Positions 34,434 through 43,721 are shown, numbered from the stretch's first letter. The stretch is DNA of 64,000 nt from Actinomadura oligospora ATCC 43269 (GCF_000518265.1 NZ_JADG01000016.1:186001-250000); one strand, 5' to 3'. The notes: generated from the letters alone by a model not told the origin. Program-made: numbers and translations.

Positions 34434-35864
34434 CTACAGCGACGGCTTTCCTTCGCTGTAGATCCAGTCGTGGGCCCACTTGGAGACGTCCTTGTGGGAG
34501 ACCTGCTGGGCGAGCCGGACGAACTGGGCGGTGGAGCCGGTGCCGCCGCGGTGGACGCTCTGCCACGTGCGCAGGAGCCGGAAGAACGCCCGGTCGCCGA
34601 TCTGCTTGCGCAGGACGTGGATCGCGGCGCCCGCGCGGTCGTAGACCAGCGCGTCGAAGATGTGGTCGCGTCCCGGGTTCGAGACGACGCCCTTCCACAG
34701 GTCGTCGGTGGCGGCCGTGGAGTAGACGTCCTGGAAGTTCTTCTCGATTGGCGTGTTGGTGAACTTCTCCTGCCAGAGCCACTCGGAGTAGGTGGCGAAG
34801 CCCTCGTTCAGCCAGATGTCGGACCAGCGGTACGGCGCGACGCTGTCGCCGAACCACTGGTGGCCGAGCTCGTGCGCGAGCAGCGAGCCGGACGGGACGG
34901 TCCCGGGGCGCCGGTACAGGTCGTAGACCGGACGGCCCTGCGTCTCCAGCGCGTAGCCGACCTTCGCGGCGACCGTGATCCCGCCCGTGGACGACCAGGG
35001 GTAGCGGCCGTAGAGGGACGACTCCCAGTCGACGATCTGCGCCGTCTGGGTGTTGAACTGGCGGGCCTTGTCCGCCGGGATCCTCAAGTTCACGTCGGTG
35101 TAGGTCAGATTCGGGCGGCCGGTCGCCGTCCGGCCCCTGACCTCGTCGTACTTCCCGATCGCGATCATCGCGAGCTCGCTGGCCATGGGCTGGTCCATGA
35201 CCCAGCGGGTGGTCGTCCAGCCGCCGCGGGAGCGCTTGCCGACCAGGTCGCCGTTCGTGATGGAGGTGAGGCCCGCGGGCGCGGTGAGGGTGAAGCCGTA
35301 GGTGGCCTTCTCGGTCGGGTGGTCGTCCACGGGATAGACCGTGGCGGCGCCGATCGGCTGGTTCAGCATGAGCCCGCCGTCGGCCGTCGGGGCCCAGCCG
35401 GAGACGCCGAGCGCGGGGTCGTTGATGGTCTGCGGGACGCCCGAGTAGGCGACCGTGACCGTGAACCGCTTGCCCTTGCGCAGCCCCTTCGGCGGTGTGA
35501 TCACCAGCTCCTGGGTGCCCTGCCGGGTGTAGGACGCCCTGCGCCCGTCCACGGTGAGGTTCTTGATGGTGAGGCCCTGGAAGTCCAGGTCGAACCGGGA
35601 GAGGTTCTGCGTGGCGCGCGCCTGGACGGACGTGACGGCGTCGATGCCCTTGGTCGCCGGGTCGTACTTCAGGCCGATCTCGTAGTGGATCGGCGTGTAC
35701 CCGCCGTTGCCCATCTCGGGGAAGTAGGGGTCGCCCGCGCCGGCGGCGCCGGGCGTGAACCGGGGCGGCGCGGCGTCCGAGGGCAGCGCCGCGGCCAGGG
35801 TGGCGGCCAGCGCGAGGCCGGCGGTGACGGCGGTGGTCGTGAGCGCTCTGGGGACTCTGCTCAT
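34434..35864 (-). CDS. Secreted M1 family metallopeptidase (array member 4)
   Basis: About 476-residue zinc peptidase of the M1/gluzincin family. Sec signal peptide (VPRALTTTAVTAGLALAATL, cleavage near SDA-AP), no lipobox. N-terminal beta domain opening with GDPYFPEMGNGGYTPIHYEI; catalytic domain with HELGHQWFGDS and the third zinc ligand 18 residues on in WLNEGFATYSEW. The usual GAMEN exopeptidase loop is replaced by GYALETQGRPVY, as in the other three genes. The C-terminal armadillo domain of aminopeptidase N is absent. AAGGA lies about 9 bases before the ATG at 35864; an ATG at 35873 is the alternative. Last gene of a four-gene array. Substrates unknown. Confidence 0.9.
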   Translation of the reverse strand: MSRVPRALTTTAVTAGLALAATLAAALPSDAAPPRFTPGAAGAGDPYFPEMGNGGYTPIHYEIGLKYDPATKGIDAVTSVQARATQNLSRFDLDFQGLTIKNLTVDGRRASYTRQGTQELVITPPKGLRKGKRFTVTVAYSGVPQTINDPALGVSGWAPTADGGLMLNQPIGAATVYPVDDHPTEKATYGFTLTAPAGLTSITNGDLVGKRSRGGWTTTRWVMDQPMASELAMIAIGKYDEVRGRTATGRPNLTYTDVNLRIPADKARQFNTQTAQIVDWESSLYGRYPWSSTGGITVAAKVGYALETQGRPVYDLYRRPGTVPSGSLLAHELGHQWFGDSVAPYRWSDIWLNEGFATYSEWLWQEKFTNTPIEKNFQDVYSTAATDDLWKGVVSNPGRDHIFDALVYDRAGAAIHVLRKQIGDRAFFRLLRTWQSVHRGGTGSTAQFVRLAQQVSHKDVSKWAHDWIYSEGKPSL

Positions 35865-35941
35865 GCGCCTCATCCTTGCGAGGGAAATCGTCCGCCCCAG
35901 AATTTCCCTGCCGTCACCGTGTGATCAAGCGCGAAACGATC

Positions 35942-37459
35942 TCAAATTCGCGGCTTGCCCGACGTATGGAGCCAGGCGTCGAACATCGGGCCGAGGTTCC
36001 GGTGGCCGACCCGCTCGGCGACCGCGACGAACTGCTGCGTGGTGCCGGTGCTGTGCGCGCGGTCGTGCGCCCACGTCCGCAGGATCCTGAAGAACGTGCG
36101 GTCGCCGACGGTCTTCCGCAGCATGTGCAGCGTCATCGCGCCGCGTGTGTAGACGGGGAAGAACGCGAACAGCTGGTCGCGGCCGGGGTCGCCGGTCTCG
36201 CGCTTCCAGGCGGCGTCGGACGCGGGCCGCTTGTACGCCTCGTCGAAGGAGTGCTGGGCGGTCGGGCCGCCGTGCTGCTCCTGCCAGAGCCACTCGGCGT
36301 AGGTCGCGAAGCCCTCGTTCAGCCAGATGTCCTTCCAGCGCGCGAGGCTGACGCTGTCGCCGAACCACTGGTGCGCCAGCTCGTGGACGACCAGCAGCTG
36401 CTCGGCGTCCCCGTGGTAGACGGGCCGGTCCTGGGTCTCCAGCGAGTAGCCGACATCGATGGCCCCCTCGACGCCGCCGGTCGAGTCGAACGGGAACCGC
36501 CCGAAGAGGGAGCTCTCCCAGTCGGTGACGCGTGCGGTGGTGGTCTGGAGCCGGTCCGCCATGCCCGCGACGCCGCCCCCGCGCCGTCCCTTGGCCCTGC
36601 CTCCGGCCGCGGCCCTGCCCTTGATCTTGGTCACCGGCGCGCCGTCGAGGGTGGTGGAGACCGCGCTGATCGAGCGCACGCCCTTCGGCGTCCGTCCGTC
36701 CCGCACGATGTACTTCCCGATCGCGACCATGGCGAGATAGCTCGCCATCGGACGCGTCGACGACCACGTGAACGTGCTGTTCGCGCCCTTCTGGACCGTC
36801 CCGTGGGGTTCGCCGTTCGCGACCGCGCCGAACCCCTTCGGGACCGTCACGTGGAACGCGTAGGTGGCCTTGTCGGACGGATGGGAGTTCAGCGGGAACC
36901 ACGTCTCGGACCCGGTCGGCTGCGACAGCGTGATGACGCCGTCCTTGGTGGGCAGCCAGCCCGTCCTGCCGAGGATCGGGTCCTGGAGGACGCGCGGCCT
37001 GCCCGAGTACCGCACCGTGACGGCGAACCGGGCGCCCTTCGGGATCCCGGCGGGCGGCGTGATCACGAGCTCCTGGCCCTGCCGCGTGTAGGTCGCGGGA
37101 CGGCCGTCCACGCGCAGGTCGGAGATCGTGTTGCCGACGAAGTCGAGGTCGAACCGGGACAGGTTCTGCGTCGCGGTCGCGGTGACCGTCGTCGTCGCGG
37201 TGATCCGCCTGCCCTTCGGCCGGTAGGCGAGGGCGATGTCGTAGTGGGCGGCGTCGAAGCCGCCGTTCCCCGCCTCCGGGAAGTACGGGTCCCCGGCGCC
37301 CGCCGTTCCGGGCGTGAACTGCGGTCCGGCGGGGGAACTCGGCGCGGGCGTCCGGAATCCCACGCCGATACCGGAGCCCGCACCGGCACCCGCGCCGGCG
37401 ACCGGAGTGCACGCCATGATCGGGGACATCAGCAGCACCGTCGCCGCCCGTTTGGTCAC
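35942..37459 (-). CDS. M1 family metallopeptidase lipoprotein (array member 3)
   Basis: 505-residue M1 zinc peptidase. Short signal TKRAATVLLMSPIMA followed by Cys, a lipobox (IMAC), so probably membrane-anchored. Mature start is Gly/Ala-rich, then GDPYFPEAGNGGFDAAHYDI. The zinc site is intact: HELAHQWFGDSVS and WLNEGFATYAEW. An Arg/Gly/Lys-rich insertion (KIKGRAAAGGRAKGRRGG) precedes the catalytic domain and is absent from its paralogues. The GTG start at 37459 overlaps the stop of the upstream M1 gene (GTGA), showing translational coupling. 77 bases separate it from the next M1 gene. Confidence 0.9.
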   Translation of the reverse strand: MTKRAATVLLMSPIMACTPVAGAGAGAGSGIGVGFRTPAPSSPAGPQFTPGTAGAGDPYFPEAGNGGFDAAHYDIALAYRPKGRRITATTTVTATATQNLSRFDLDFVGNTISDLRVDGRPATYTRQGQELVITPPAGIPKGARFAVTVRYSGRPRVLQDPILGRTGWLPTKDGVITLSQPTGSETWFPLNSHPSDKATYAFHVTVPKGFGAVANGEPHGTVQKGANSTFTWSSTRPMASYLAMVAIGKYIVRDGRTPKGVRSISAVSTTLDGAPVTKIKGRAAAGGRAKGRRGGGVAGMADRLQTTTARVTDWESSLFGRFPFDSTGGVEGAIDVGYSLETQDRPVYHGDAEQLLVVHELAHQWFGDSVSLARWKDIWLNEGFATYAEWLWQEQHGGPTAQHSFDEAYKRPASDAAWKRETGDPGRDQLFAFFPVYTRGAMTLHMLRKTVGDRTFFRILRTWAHDRAHSTGTTQQFVAVAERVGHRNLGPMFDAWLHTSGKPRI

Positions 37460-38916
37460 CACTTCTTCGGTTTGCCCTTCTGGTAGAGCCAGACCCTGAA
37501 CAGCCGGTCCAGCTTCCGGCCGGAGATCTTCTCGGCCAGCGCGACGAAGTCGGCGGTGGTCACCGGGACGGTGCGATCGCGCGCCGCCCACGTCCGCACC
37601 AGCCGGTCGAAGTTCCCGCCGCCGATGCGTTCGCGCAGCGCCTCCAGGGTCATCGCGCCCCGGACGTACACCGAGAAACCGAACATGTCGCGGCGGGCGG
37701 GGGAGCCGGGCGGAGGGGCGAACACCGGGGAGCCGCCGGGCTGGGAGTAGTACCGCTTGAAGGTCTTCCTCGTGGAGTCCCCGCCGCCGCGCGCGGTCCA
37801 CATCCACTCGGCGTAGGTGGCGAGGCCCTCGTTGAGCCAGATGTCCTTCCAGTCGTGCAGGCCGACGGCGTCGCCGAACCACTGGTGCGCCAGCTCGTGC
37901 ACGATGAAGATGTCGTCCGGGACGAAACCGCCGTAGACCGGGCGCTCCTGGGTCTCCAGCGCGTAGTCGAGGCTGGGGTCGTCGATGACGCCGCCCGCCG
38001 TCGCGAACGGGTAGGGGCCGAACTTCCTCACGGCCCACCGGATCGCCGCCACGGTCGTCCGCTCCAGTTTCCGCGCGTTCCCCGCGTACCTCGGGTCGAC
38101 GGCCGTGATCACCGGGATGCCGCCCGCGGTCGTCCTCCTGACCGTGAACCTCCCGATCGCGATCATGGCCAGGTAGGGGGACATGGGGGAGGTCTCGGAC
38201 CAGTCGTAGGTGGTCGTCGCGCCCTTCTTCACGACCTGGCCGGGCGTCCCGTTCGCCAGGACCCGCAGCCCGGACGGGACGGTGATGTGGAAGTCGTAGG
38301 TGGCCTTGTCGCGCGGATGGTCGTTGACGGGGAGCCAGGTCGGGGTGCCGTCCGGCTCGCCGAGCGCGACCGCGCCGTCCTTGGACGGGATCCACCCGTA
38401 GGTGCCGAGCGAGCCGTCCTTGAGGGGCTTGGGACGTCCCGCGTACTGGACGACCGTGGTGAACCGCGCGTCCTTGGCGAGGGCGGCGGACGGCGTCACC
38501 ACCAGTTCCTGGCCGCTCCGGGTGAACGTGGCGGGCTTGCCGTCCACGGTGATCGCGGAGACCTTCGGGCCCCGGAAGTCGAGGTCGAAGCGGGCGAGCG
38601 GCTGCGTCGCGGTCGCGGTGACGGTGACGGTCGCGTCGACCCGTCCGGACGCGCGGCCCGCGTACGCCAGCGCCACGTCGTAGTGCTCGACGTCGTAGCC
38701 GCCGTTGCCCGCCGAGGGGAAGTAGGAGTCGCCGAGTCCGGACGAACCGGACGTGCCGCTCACCCCCGTGTCCGCGCGCGTCGCGTCCGCGGGGCCGGGG
38801 GCGCTCGCGAGCAGGGCCGCCGCCGACGTCGCGGCGGTGACCGCCGCGACCAGCCGCCACCGCGCCGCACGTGCTCGTCGACCGTTCACCCGTCCCAGAG
38901 TGGACGGCGCGGGCAT
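37456..38916 (-). CDS. Secreted M1 family metallopeptidase (array member 2)
   Basis: 486-residue M1 zinc peptidase. Signal peptide RRARAARWRLVAAVTAATSA with cleavage near PADA-TR and no lipobox Cys, so probably released. N-domain GDSYFPSAGNGGYDVEHYDV; zinc site HELAHQWFGDAVG and WLNEGLATYAEW; GAMEN replaced by DYALETQERPVY. The GTG at 38889 would give a more typical signal n-region than the ATG at 38916; neither has a strong ribosome site. The stop overlaps the start of the next M1 gene by 4 bases. Second gene in the array. Confidence 0.9.
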   Translation of the reverse strand: MPAPSTLGRVNGRRARAARWRLVAAVTAATSAAALLASAPGPADATRADTGVSGTSGSSGLGDSYFPSAGNGGYDVEHYDVALAYAGRASGRVDATVTVTATATQPLARFDLDFRGPKVSAITVDGKPATFTRSGQELVVTPSAALAKDARFTTVVQYAGRPKPLKDGSLGTYGWIPSKDGAVALGEPDGTPTWLPVNDHPRDKATYDFHITVPSGLRVLANGTPGQVVKKGATTTYDWSETSPMSPYLAMIAIGRFTVRRTTAGGIPVITAVDPRYAGNARKLERTTVAAIRWAVRKFGPYPFATAGGVIDDPSLDYALETQERPVYGGFVPDDIFIVHELAHQWFGDAVGLHDWKDIWLNEGLATYAEWMWTARGGGDSTRKTFKRYYSQPGGSPVFAPPPGSPARRDMFGFSVYVRGAMTLEALRERIGGGNFDRLVRTWAARDRTVPVTTADFVALAEKISGRKLDRLFRVWLYQKGKPKKW

Positions 38917-39017
38917 CCCCGTCCCGCCGCTAGGCCGGGTCTTTGACCAGCCCTTGCCGCCCGTTCACCGCCCTCGGACGCTGCCCGCCCTCCCAGGCCG
39001 GACGCCGCCAGGCCGGG

Positions 39018-40694
39018 TCAGCGTGCCGGACGGTGCGGCTGGTACAGCCAGGCGTCGAAGAACGGGCCGAGCTTCTGGCCGGAGACGCGCTCGGCGGTCG
39101 CGACGAACTCCGGGGTCGTGCCGTTCGAGCCGCGCTTGGCGGCCGTCCAGGCGCGGAGGATCTTGAAGAACGTCGTGTCGCCGACCTTCGTGCGCAGCGC
39201 GTGCAGGGTCATCCCGCCCCGGTCGTAGACGGCGCGTCCGAACAGGTCGGTGCGGCCCGGGTCGCCGATCCGGACGCCCCACAGCTCGGCGCCGCCCTGC
39301 TCGTAGAGCCGGTCGAACCGCTGCTGGACCGACGGCCCGCCGCCGCGCTGCCCCCACATCCACTCGGCGTAGGTGGCGAAGCCCTCGTTGAGCCAGATGT
39401 CCTTCCAGCGCGCCACGCTGACGCTGTCGCCGAACCACTGGTGCGCCAGCTCGTGAGCCATGATCGTCTCGTCCGGGCCGAACGAGCCGTACACCGGCCG
39501 GGTCTGGGTCTCCAGCGCGAAGTCCACGTCCGCGTCGTCGATGATCGAGCCCGTGGACGAGAACGGGTACGGCCCGAACAGCTTGGCCCACGCGTCGGTG
39601 ATCTGCGCGGTCTTGGAGGCGATAGCGTCCGCGCCCGGCCCGGGGACGGTCGGGTCGACGGCCGTGAGGTACGGGATGCCGCCGGGCGTCCGGCCGCGCC
39701 GCACGTCGAAGCGGCCGACGTCCACGGTGGCGAGGTAGGTCGCCATCGGCTGCGCCACGTGCCAGGACGTCGTCGACATCGCCCGCCGCTGGTGAGAACC
39801 GTTCTTGTAGGCGATCGTCGTGACGGTCGGCTCCGGCGAGGTCGGCGGCCGGCCGGGGCCGGGCTCGTTCCCCGGACCACCGCCGGGACCACCGCCGGGT
39901 GGCGGCCCGTCAGGGACGGACGGCGCGTCCGGTCCGCCCGGCTTCCCGCCGCCGGACCCGTCGCCCCCACCACGGGGGACGGTCCCTGACGTCGGCTCGC
40001 CGTTCGAGATCGCGGTCAGTCCCTCCGGGACGCTGACCTGGATGTCGAACGTGGCCTTGTCGCTCGGGTGGTCGTTGCTCGGGAACCAGGTGTGCGCGCC
40101 GCTCGGCTGGCACGCGACGAACACCCCGTCGCGGGTGCGGATCCAGCCGTACTTGCCGAGCACCTTGTCCTGGACGGGCTGCGGCGTCCCCGAGTACCGG
40201 ACGGCCGTGACGAACCTCGCGCCCTTCTCCAGGGCCTTGGGAGGCTGGACGGCCAGCTCCGAGCCGTCCCGGCGGTACTTGGCGGGCTGCCCGTCCACCC
40301 TGACCTCGGCGACCGTGAGGCCGGTCAGGTCCAGGTCGAACTCGGTGAGGCGCTGCGTCGCGAGGGCCGTGATCTCCGCCGTGCCGTCCAGCTGCCTGGC
40401 CTCGTTCTCCGGGACGATCGTCAGCTTCAGCCCGTAGTGCTGGACGTCGTAACCGGCGTTGCCGTCACCGGGCGTGTACGGGTCGCCGATCGTGCCGAGG
40501 CCGCTCGGAGCGTTCGTGGCGTTCCCGGTCGTCGGGCCGGAGCCCTTGTCGCCGCTGCGGATCGACACCGTGCAGCCCGCGACCAGCGCGCATGCCGCCA
40601 GTCCAGCGATGCCGCGCAGCAGCGGCGCGGACCGTCCAGGCCGGACGGAACGGGAGAAGTGGACGAATTGGGGGGAGCGGGCGTCCTGGGGCAC
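39018..40694 (-). CDS. M1 family metallopeptidase lipoprotein (array member 1)
   Basis: 558-residue M1 zinc peptidase, the longest of four. An Arg-rich n-region leads to AGLAACALVAGC, a good lipobox, so it is probably lipid-anchored. N-domain GDPYTPGDGNAGYDVQHYGL. A Gly/Pro-rich insertion of about 45 residues (PRGGGDGSGGGKPGG... PGRPPTSPEP) splits the N-domain. Zinc site HELAHQWFGDSVS and WLNEGFATYAEW intact; GAMEN replaced by DFALETQTRPVY. The GTG at 40694 gives a complete signal; upstream codons are not signal-like. First gene of the array, 101 bases before the next. Confidence 0.9.
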   Translation of the reverse strand: MPQDARSPQFVHFSRSVRPGRSAPLLRGIAGLAACALVAGCTVSIRSGDKGSGPTTGNATNAPSGLGTIGDPYTPGDGNAGYDVQHYGLKLTIVPENEARQLDGTAEITALATQRLTEFDLDLTGLTVAEVRVDGQPAKYRRDGSELAVQPPKALEKGARFVTAVRYSGTPQPVQDKVLGKYGWIRTRDGVFVACQPSGAHTWFPSNDHPSDKATFDIQVSVPEGLTAISNGEPTSGTVPRGGGDGSGGGKPGGPDAPSVPDGPPPGGGPGGGPGNEPGPGRPPTSPEPTVTTIAYKNGSHQRRAMSTTSWHVAQPMATYLATVDVGRFDVRRGRTPGGIPYLTAVDPTVPGPGADAIASKTAQITDAWAKLFGPYPFSSTGSIIDDADVDFALETQTRPVYGSFGPDETIMAHELAHQWFGDSVSVARWKDIWLNEGFATYAEWMWGQRGGGPSVQQRFDRLYEQGGAELWGVRIGDPGRTDLFGRAVYDRGGMTLHALRTKVGDTTFFKILRAWTAAKRGSNGTTPEFVATAERVSGQKLGPFFDAWLYQPHRPAR

Positions 40695-40802
40695 GGGACC
40701 CAGCCTGCCCGTCCGGCGGCAGACTGGGCAACTCGTACATCCGTCCCGTCCCGGACCGGCCACTCACCGGCGGGACGGCCGGAAGCCGCGCGCGGCGAAC
40801 GG

Positions 40803-41621
40803 TCAGCGGTACTGGTACGGGTTGGACCCCGCCGGGTCGATCCGCATGACGACGGTCTTGGCGGCCTTGTCGTGCAGGGTCTGGCGGCGCTTGTCGCCGA
40901 GCAGCCAGACGCTGTCGACGATCCCGCCGACGCAGCAGATCGCCCACAGCACGTACATGACGACGATGCGCAGCAGCGCCGCGCCGTAACCGATCGCCCC
41001 GCCGTCCTCCGCGCGGACGACCCGGGTGCCGACGGCCATCTTCCCGACCGACTGCCCGAACTTGCCGTGCAGGATCGTGAAGTAGGCGAGCGTGATGACC
41101 GTGACCAGCAGGTTCGCGAAGAACCCGCCCGCGTGCCAGACGAGCTTCTGGTTCCCCTCCGGCCCGGTGACCTCGACGATCGAGCCGAACGGCAGCGTGA
41201 CCAGCCAGCCGACGATCCCGAGGATGACGTAGTCGATGAGGATGCCGCCGAGCCGTCGCCACGGGCTCGCGAGCCCGGCCGCCGGATCGGAGTAGCCGCC
41301 GGGCGGCCCGCCGTAGCCGGGCAGCGACCCGTACGGCTCCTGCCCCGCGCCGCCCCCGTGAGGCTGCTGCTGTCCCGCGCCCCCGTAGGGCTGTTGCTGC
41401 CCTGCCCCACCGCCGTGGGGCTCCTGTCCTGCGCCGCCTCCGTAAGGCTGCTGGCCCGGGCCGCCGCCGTAGGGCTGCTGGCCCCCTCCGCCCGGCGGCG
41501 GCTGTTGCGGCTGTTGTGGCTGGGACGGCGGTTCCTGCGGCGGTTGCGGCGGTGGCTGTTGTGGCGGCTGTCCGGGCTGGTCGTCGTCGCCCGGCGGCGG
41601 GTTGGAAGGCGGATGCGTCAT
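40803..41621 (-). CDS. RDD family membrane protein
   Basis: 272-residue protein. The N-terminal ~115 residues are Pro/Gln/Gly-rich with GQQPYGGG-type repeats, presumably disordered and cytoplasmic. The C-terminal RDD domain (about 118-255) begins SPWRRLGGILIDYVILGIV, carrying the Arg-Asp pair, followed by two to three more helices (FFANLLVTVITLAYFTILHG, LLRIVVMYVLWAICCVGG) and ends with DKRRQTLHDKAAKTVV. RDD proteins are poorly understood; some are linked to ion exchange. ATG 41621. It lies upstream of the M1 array on the same strand (gap 108) and downstream of the DUF4190 gene (gap 82). Confidence 0.9.
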   Translation of the reverse strand: MTHPPSNPPPGDDDQPGQPPQQPPPQPPQEPPSQPQQPQQPPPGGGGQQPYGGGPGQQPYGGGAGQEPHGGGAGQQQPYGGAGQQQPHGGGAGQEPYGSLPGYGGPPGGYSDPAAGLASPWRRLGGILIDYVILGIVGWLVTLPFGSIVEVTGPEGNQKLVWHAGGFFANLLVTVITLAYFTILHGKFGQSVGKMAVGTRVVRAEDGGAIGYGAALLRIVVMYVLWAICCVGGIVDSVWLLGDKRRQTLHDKAAKTVVMRIDPAGSNPYQYR

Positions 41622-41703
41622 GCCGTCAAGGTGTGCCGGACGGGACGGGGGCAAACGCCACCCCGCCGCCTCATGGAGCGATCTTTGCCCCCGCTTGCAG
41701 GAG

Positions 41704-42234
41704 TCAGTAGTTGGTCCCGGACCCGGAGTTCCTGGCGGCGACGACGATGACGACGATCAGGTAGAGGATCCACCCGACCAGCCCGATGTAGCCCAGGACG
41801 AGCCCGGCGACGCTCATCCCCCGCCCGCCCTCGCCGGTCCGCTTGATGCGGCCGAGCGAGATGTGCCCGAACACGACCGCGAGGATCGCCGAGATGCCGC
41901 AGAACAGCCCGAGGATGCCGGTGACGAGCGAGGCGATCGCCATGCCGTTCGTGGTCCCCGGACCGCCGCCGGGCGGGACGCCGTAGGGCCCGTACGGCTG
42001 TTGCTGCTGCCCGTACCCGTACTGCGGTTGTTGCTGCGGCTGGTTCTGCCAGGAGTACGGATCGCCGTACGCCTCGCCGTAGTGCTGCCCTGGCTGCCCC
42101 TGCCCTGGCTGCCCTTGACTCGGCCCTGCCTCCTGGTCCGGGCGATGGCCGGGCTCCGGGCCGCCATAGGGCCCCTGGCCGGACGGCCTGTCCTCGGGCG
42201 GTCCGCCCGGCGGTTGTTGCGGCGGTTGCGTCAT
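41704..42234 (-). CDS. DUF4190 domain membrane protein
   Basis: 176-residue protein. A Pro/Gln/Gly/Tyr-rich N-terminus (about 1-95; QGQPGQGQPGQHYG, QPQQQPQYGYGQQQQ) precedes a DUF4190 module with two helices: NGMAIASLVTGILGLFCGIS and GLVLGYIGLVGWILYLIVVI, separated by the conserved FGHISLGRIKRTGEGGRGMS. DUF4190 is frequent in actinobacteria and of unknown function. Its disordered N-terminus closely resembles that of the RDD protein just downstream, suggesting related localisation or shared ancestry of that segment. ATG 42234. Confidence 0.9.
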   Translation of the reverse strand: MTQPPQQPPGGPPEDRPSGQGPYGGPEPGHRPDQEAGPSQGQPGQGQPGQHYGEAYGDPYSWQNQPQQQPQYGYGQQQQPYGPYGVPPGGGPGTTNGMAIASLVTGILGLFCGISAILAVVFGHISLGRIKRTGEGGRGMSVAGLVLGYIGLVGWILYLIVVIVVAARNSGSGTNY

Positions 42235-42513
42235 GCCCTCAATCTCGACACGCGGACGCCTCCTCAAACCTGTCCGGACGGGCCGCCCCGACCGGCCACC
42301 AGCGGGAACGGCCCGGCGGCCCGCCGGGGACGAGGGTCGGCGGGCCGCCGGGCCGCGGGGTGCGGCGGGCCGCCCGCGAACGGGACGGATCTGGTGGACG
42401 CCCGTCCCACGCGGACGGCCCACCGCGTGCGCGGCGCGACGGGAGGGGACGCGCCGCGCGAGCCTGCGAGGCCGCACAAGGGGGCGCCGACGAAGGCCGC
42501 CCTGACGGCCGGG

Positions 42514-43605
42514 TCAGAGGTTGCCGCGGCGGGCCTGCTCGCGCTCGATGGCCTCGAACAGGGCCTTGAAGTTGCCCTTGCCGAAGCCGAGCGAGCCGTG
42601 CCGCTCGATGAGTTCGAAGAACACCGTCGGACGGTCCTGGACGGGCTTGGTGAAGATCTGCAGCAGGTAGCCGTCCTCGTCGCGGTCGACCAGGATCCGC
42701 CGCTTCTGCAGCTCCTCGACCGGGACGCGGACGGAGCCGATGCGCTCGCGCAGCTCCGGGTCCTCGTAGTAGGAGTCCGGGGTCTCCAGGAACTCCAGGC
42801 CCGCGGCGGCCATCCGGTCCACCGAGGCGAGGATGTCGCCGGTGGCGAGCGCGATGTGCTGCACGCCCGGACCGCCGTAGAACTCCAGGTACTCCTCGAT
42901 CTGCGACTTGCGGCGGCTCTCGGCGGGCTCGTTCAGCGGGAACTTCACCTTGCGCGACCCGTCCGCGACGACCTTGGACATCAGCGCCGAGTACTCGGTG
43001 GCGATGTCGTCGCCGACGAACTCGGCCATGTCGGTGAAGCCCATGACGCGGTGGTAGAAGTCGGCCCACTCGTCCATGCGCTCGACGTTGCCGACGCAGT
43101 GGTCGATCGCCTGGAAGTTCCGCTTCTCCGGCGGCGCGACGACCGGCGCGGCGGCCTCGAAGCCGGGCAGGTAGGGGCCGTGGTAGTTCGACCGGTCGAC
43201 CAGCGAGTGCCGTGTCTGGCCGTACGTCGCGATCGCCGCGATCGTCACCTTGCCGTGCTCGTCCTCCAGGACGTGCGGCTCCTCGAGCCCGCGCGCGCCC
43301 TTCTCGAGGGCGTGGCGGTAGGCGTCCTCGGCGTCCGGGACCTCGATCGCCAGGTCGACCACGCCGTCGCCGTGCTCGGCGACGTGCCGTCCGATGCCGG
43401 TGCCGGCGCGCACCGGCCCGCGGAACACGAACCGCGCCGAACCCGACTCGAGCACGTGGACGGCCTCGTCCGGATGCCCGGTCTCCGGCCCCCGATAGGC
43501 GACCCGGCGCATCCCGAACGCGGTGGAGTAGTAGTGCGCGGCCTGCTTCGCGTTGCCGACGGCGAAGACGACCGCGTCCATGCCCTTGACCGGAAACTCG
43601 TCCAT
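42514..43605 (-). CDS. hppD: 4-hydroxyphenylpyruvate dioxygenase
   Basis: Fe(II) enzyme converting 4-hydroxyphenylpyruvate to homogentisate in tyrosine catabolism; 363 residues. Two vicinal-oxygen-chelate modules are present. The iron ligands are His169 (FQAIDHCVGN), His250 (GVQHIALAT) and Glu331 (TVFFELIERHG). The C-terminal helix GFGKGNFKALFEAIEREQ is the family tail that gates the active site. I chose the ATG at 43605, which starts right before the first domain; the frame stays open 28 codons further. It is divergent from an Lrp/AsnC gene with a palindromic operator candidate between them, implying control by that regulator and perhaps by tyrosine or phenylalanine. Confidence 0.95.
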   Translation of the reverse strand: MDEFPVKGMDAVVFAVGNAKQAAHYYSTAFGMRRVAYRGPETGHPDEAVHVLESGSARFVFRGPVRAGTGIGRHVAEHGDGVVDLAIEVPDAEDAYRHALEKGARGLEEPHVLEDEHGKVTIAAIATYGQTRHSLVDRSNYHGPYLPGFEAAAPVVAPPEKRNFQAIDHCVGNVERMDEWADFYHRVMGFTDMAEFVGDDIATEYSALMSKVVADGSRKVKFPLNEPAESRRKSQIEEYLEFYGGPGVQHIALATGDILASVDRMAAAGLEFLETPDSYYEDPELRERIGSVRVPVEELQKRRILVDRDEDGYLLQIFTKPVQDRPTVFFELIERHGSLGFGKGNFKALFEAIEREQARRGNL

Positions 43606-43655
43606 ACCACCAATCTCGACAGGCCCCGCAGAATGCGCAAGAGTGGTCCGGATCA

Positions 43656-43672
43656 CTGTGCAATCTGCACAG
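43656..43672. promoter_or_regulatory. Candidate Lrp/AsnC operator between hppD and its regulator
   Basis: CTGTGCAATCTGCACAG: perfect 7-base arms with a 3-base spacer, midway between the divergent hppD and Lrp/AsnC starts (51 and 50 bases from each). AsnC-family proteins typically bind such dyads in their own promoters. Confidence 0.6.
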
Positions 43673-43721
43673 CGGGACCGGGGTAGCACTTCACAAACCG
43701 AACAACCTGACGAGGCCAGAA

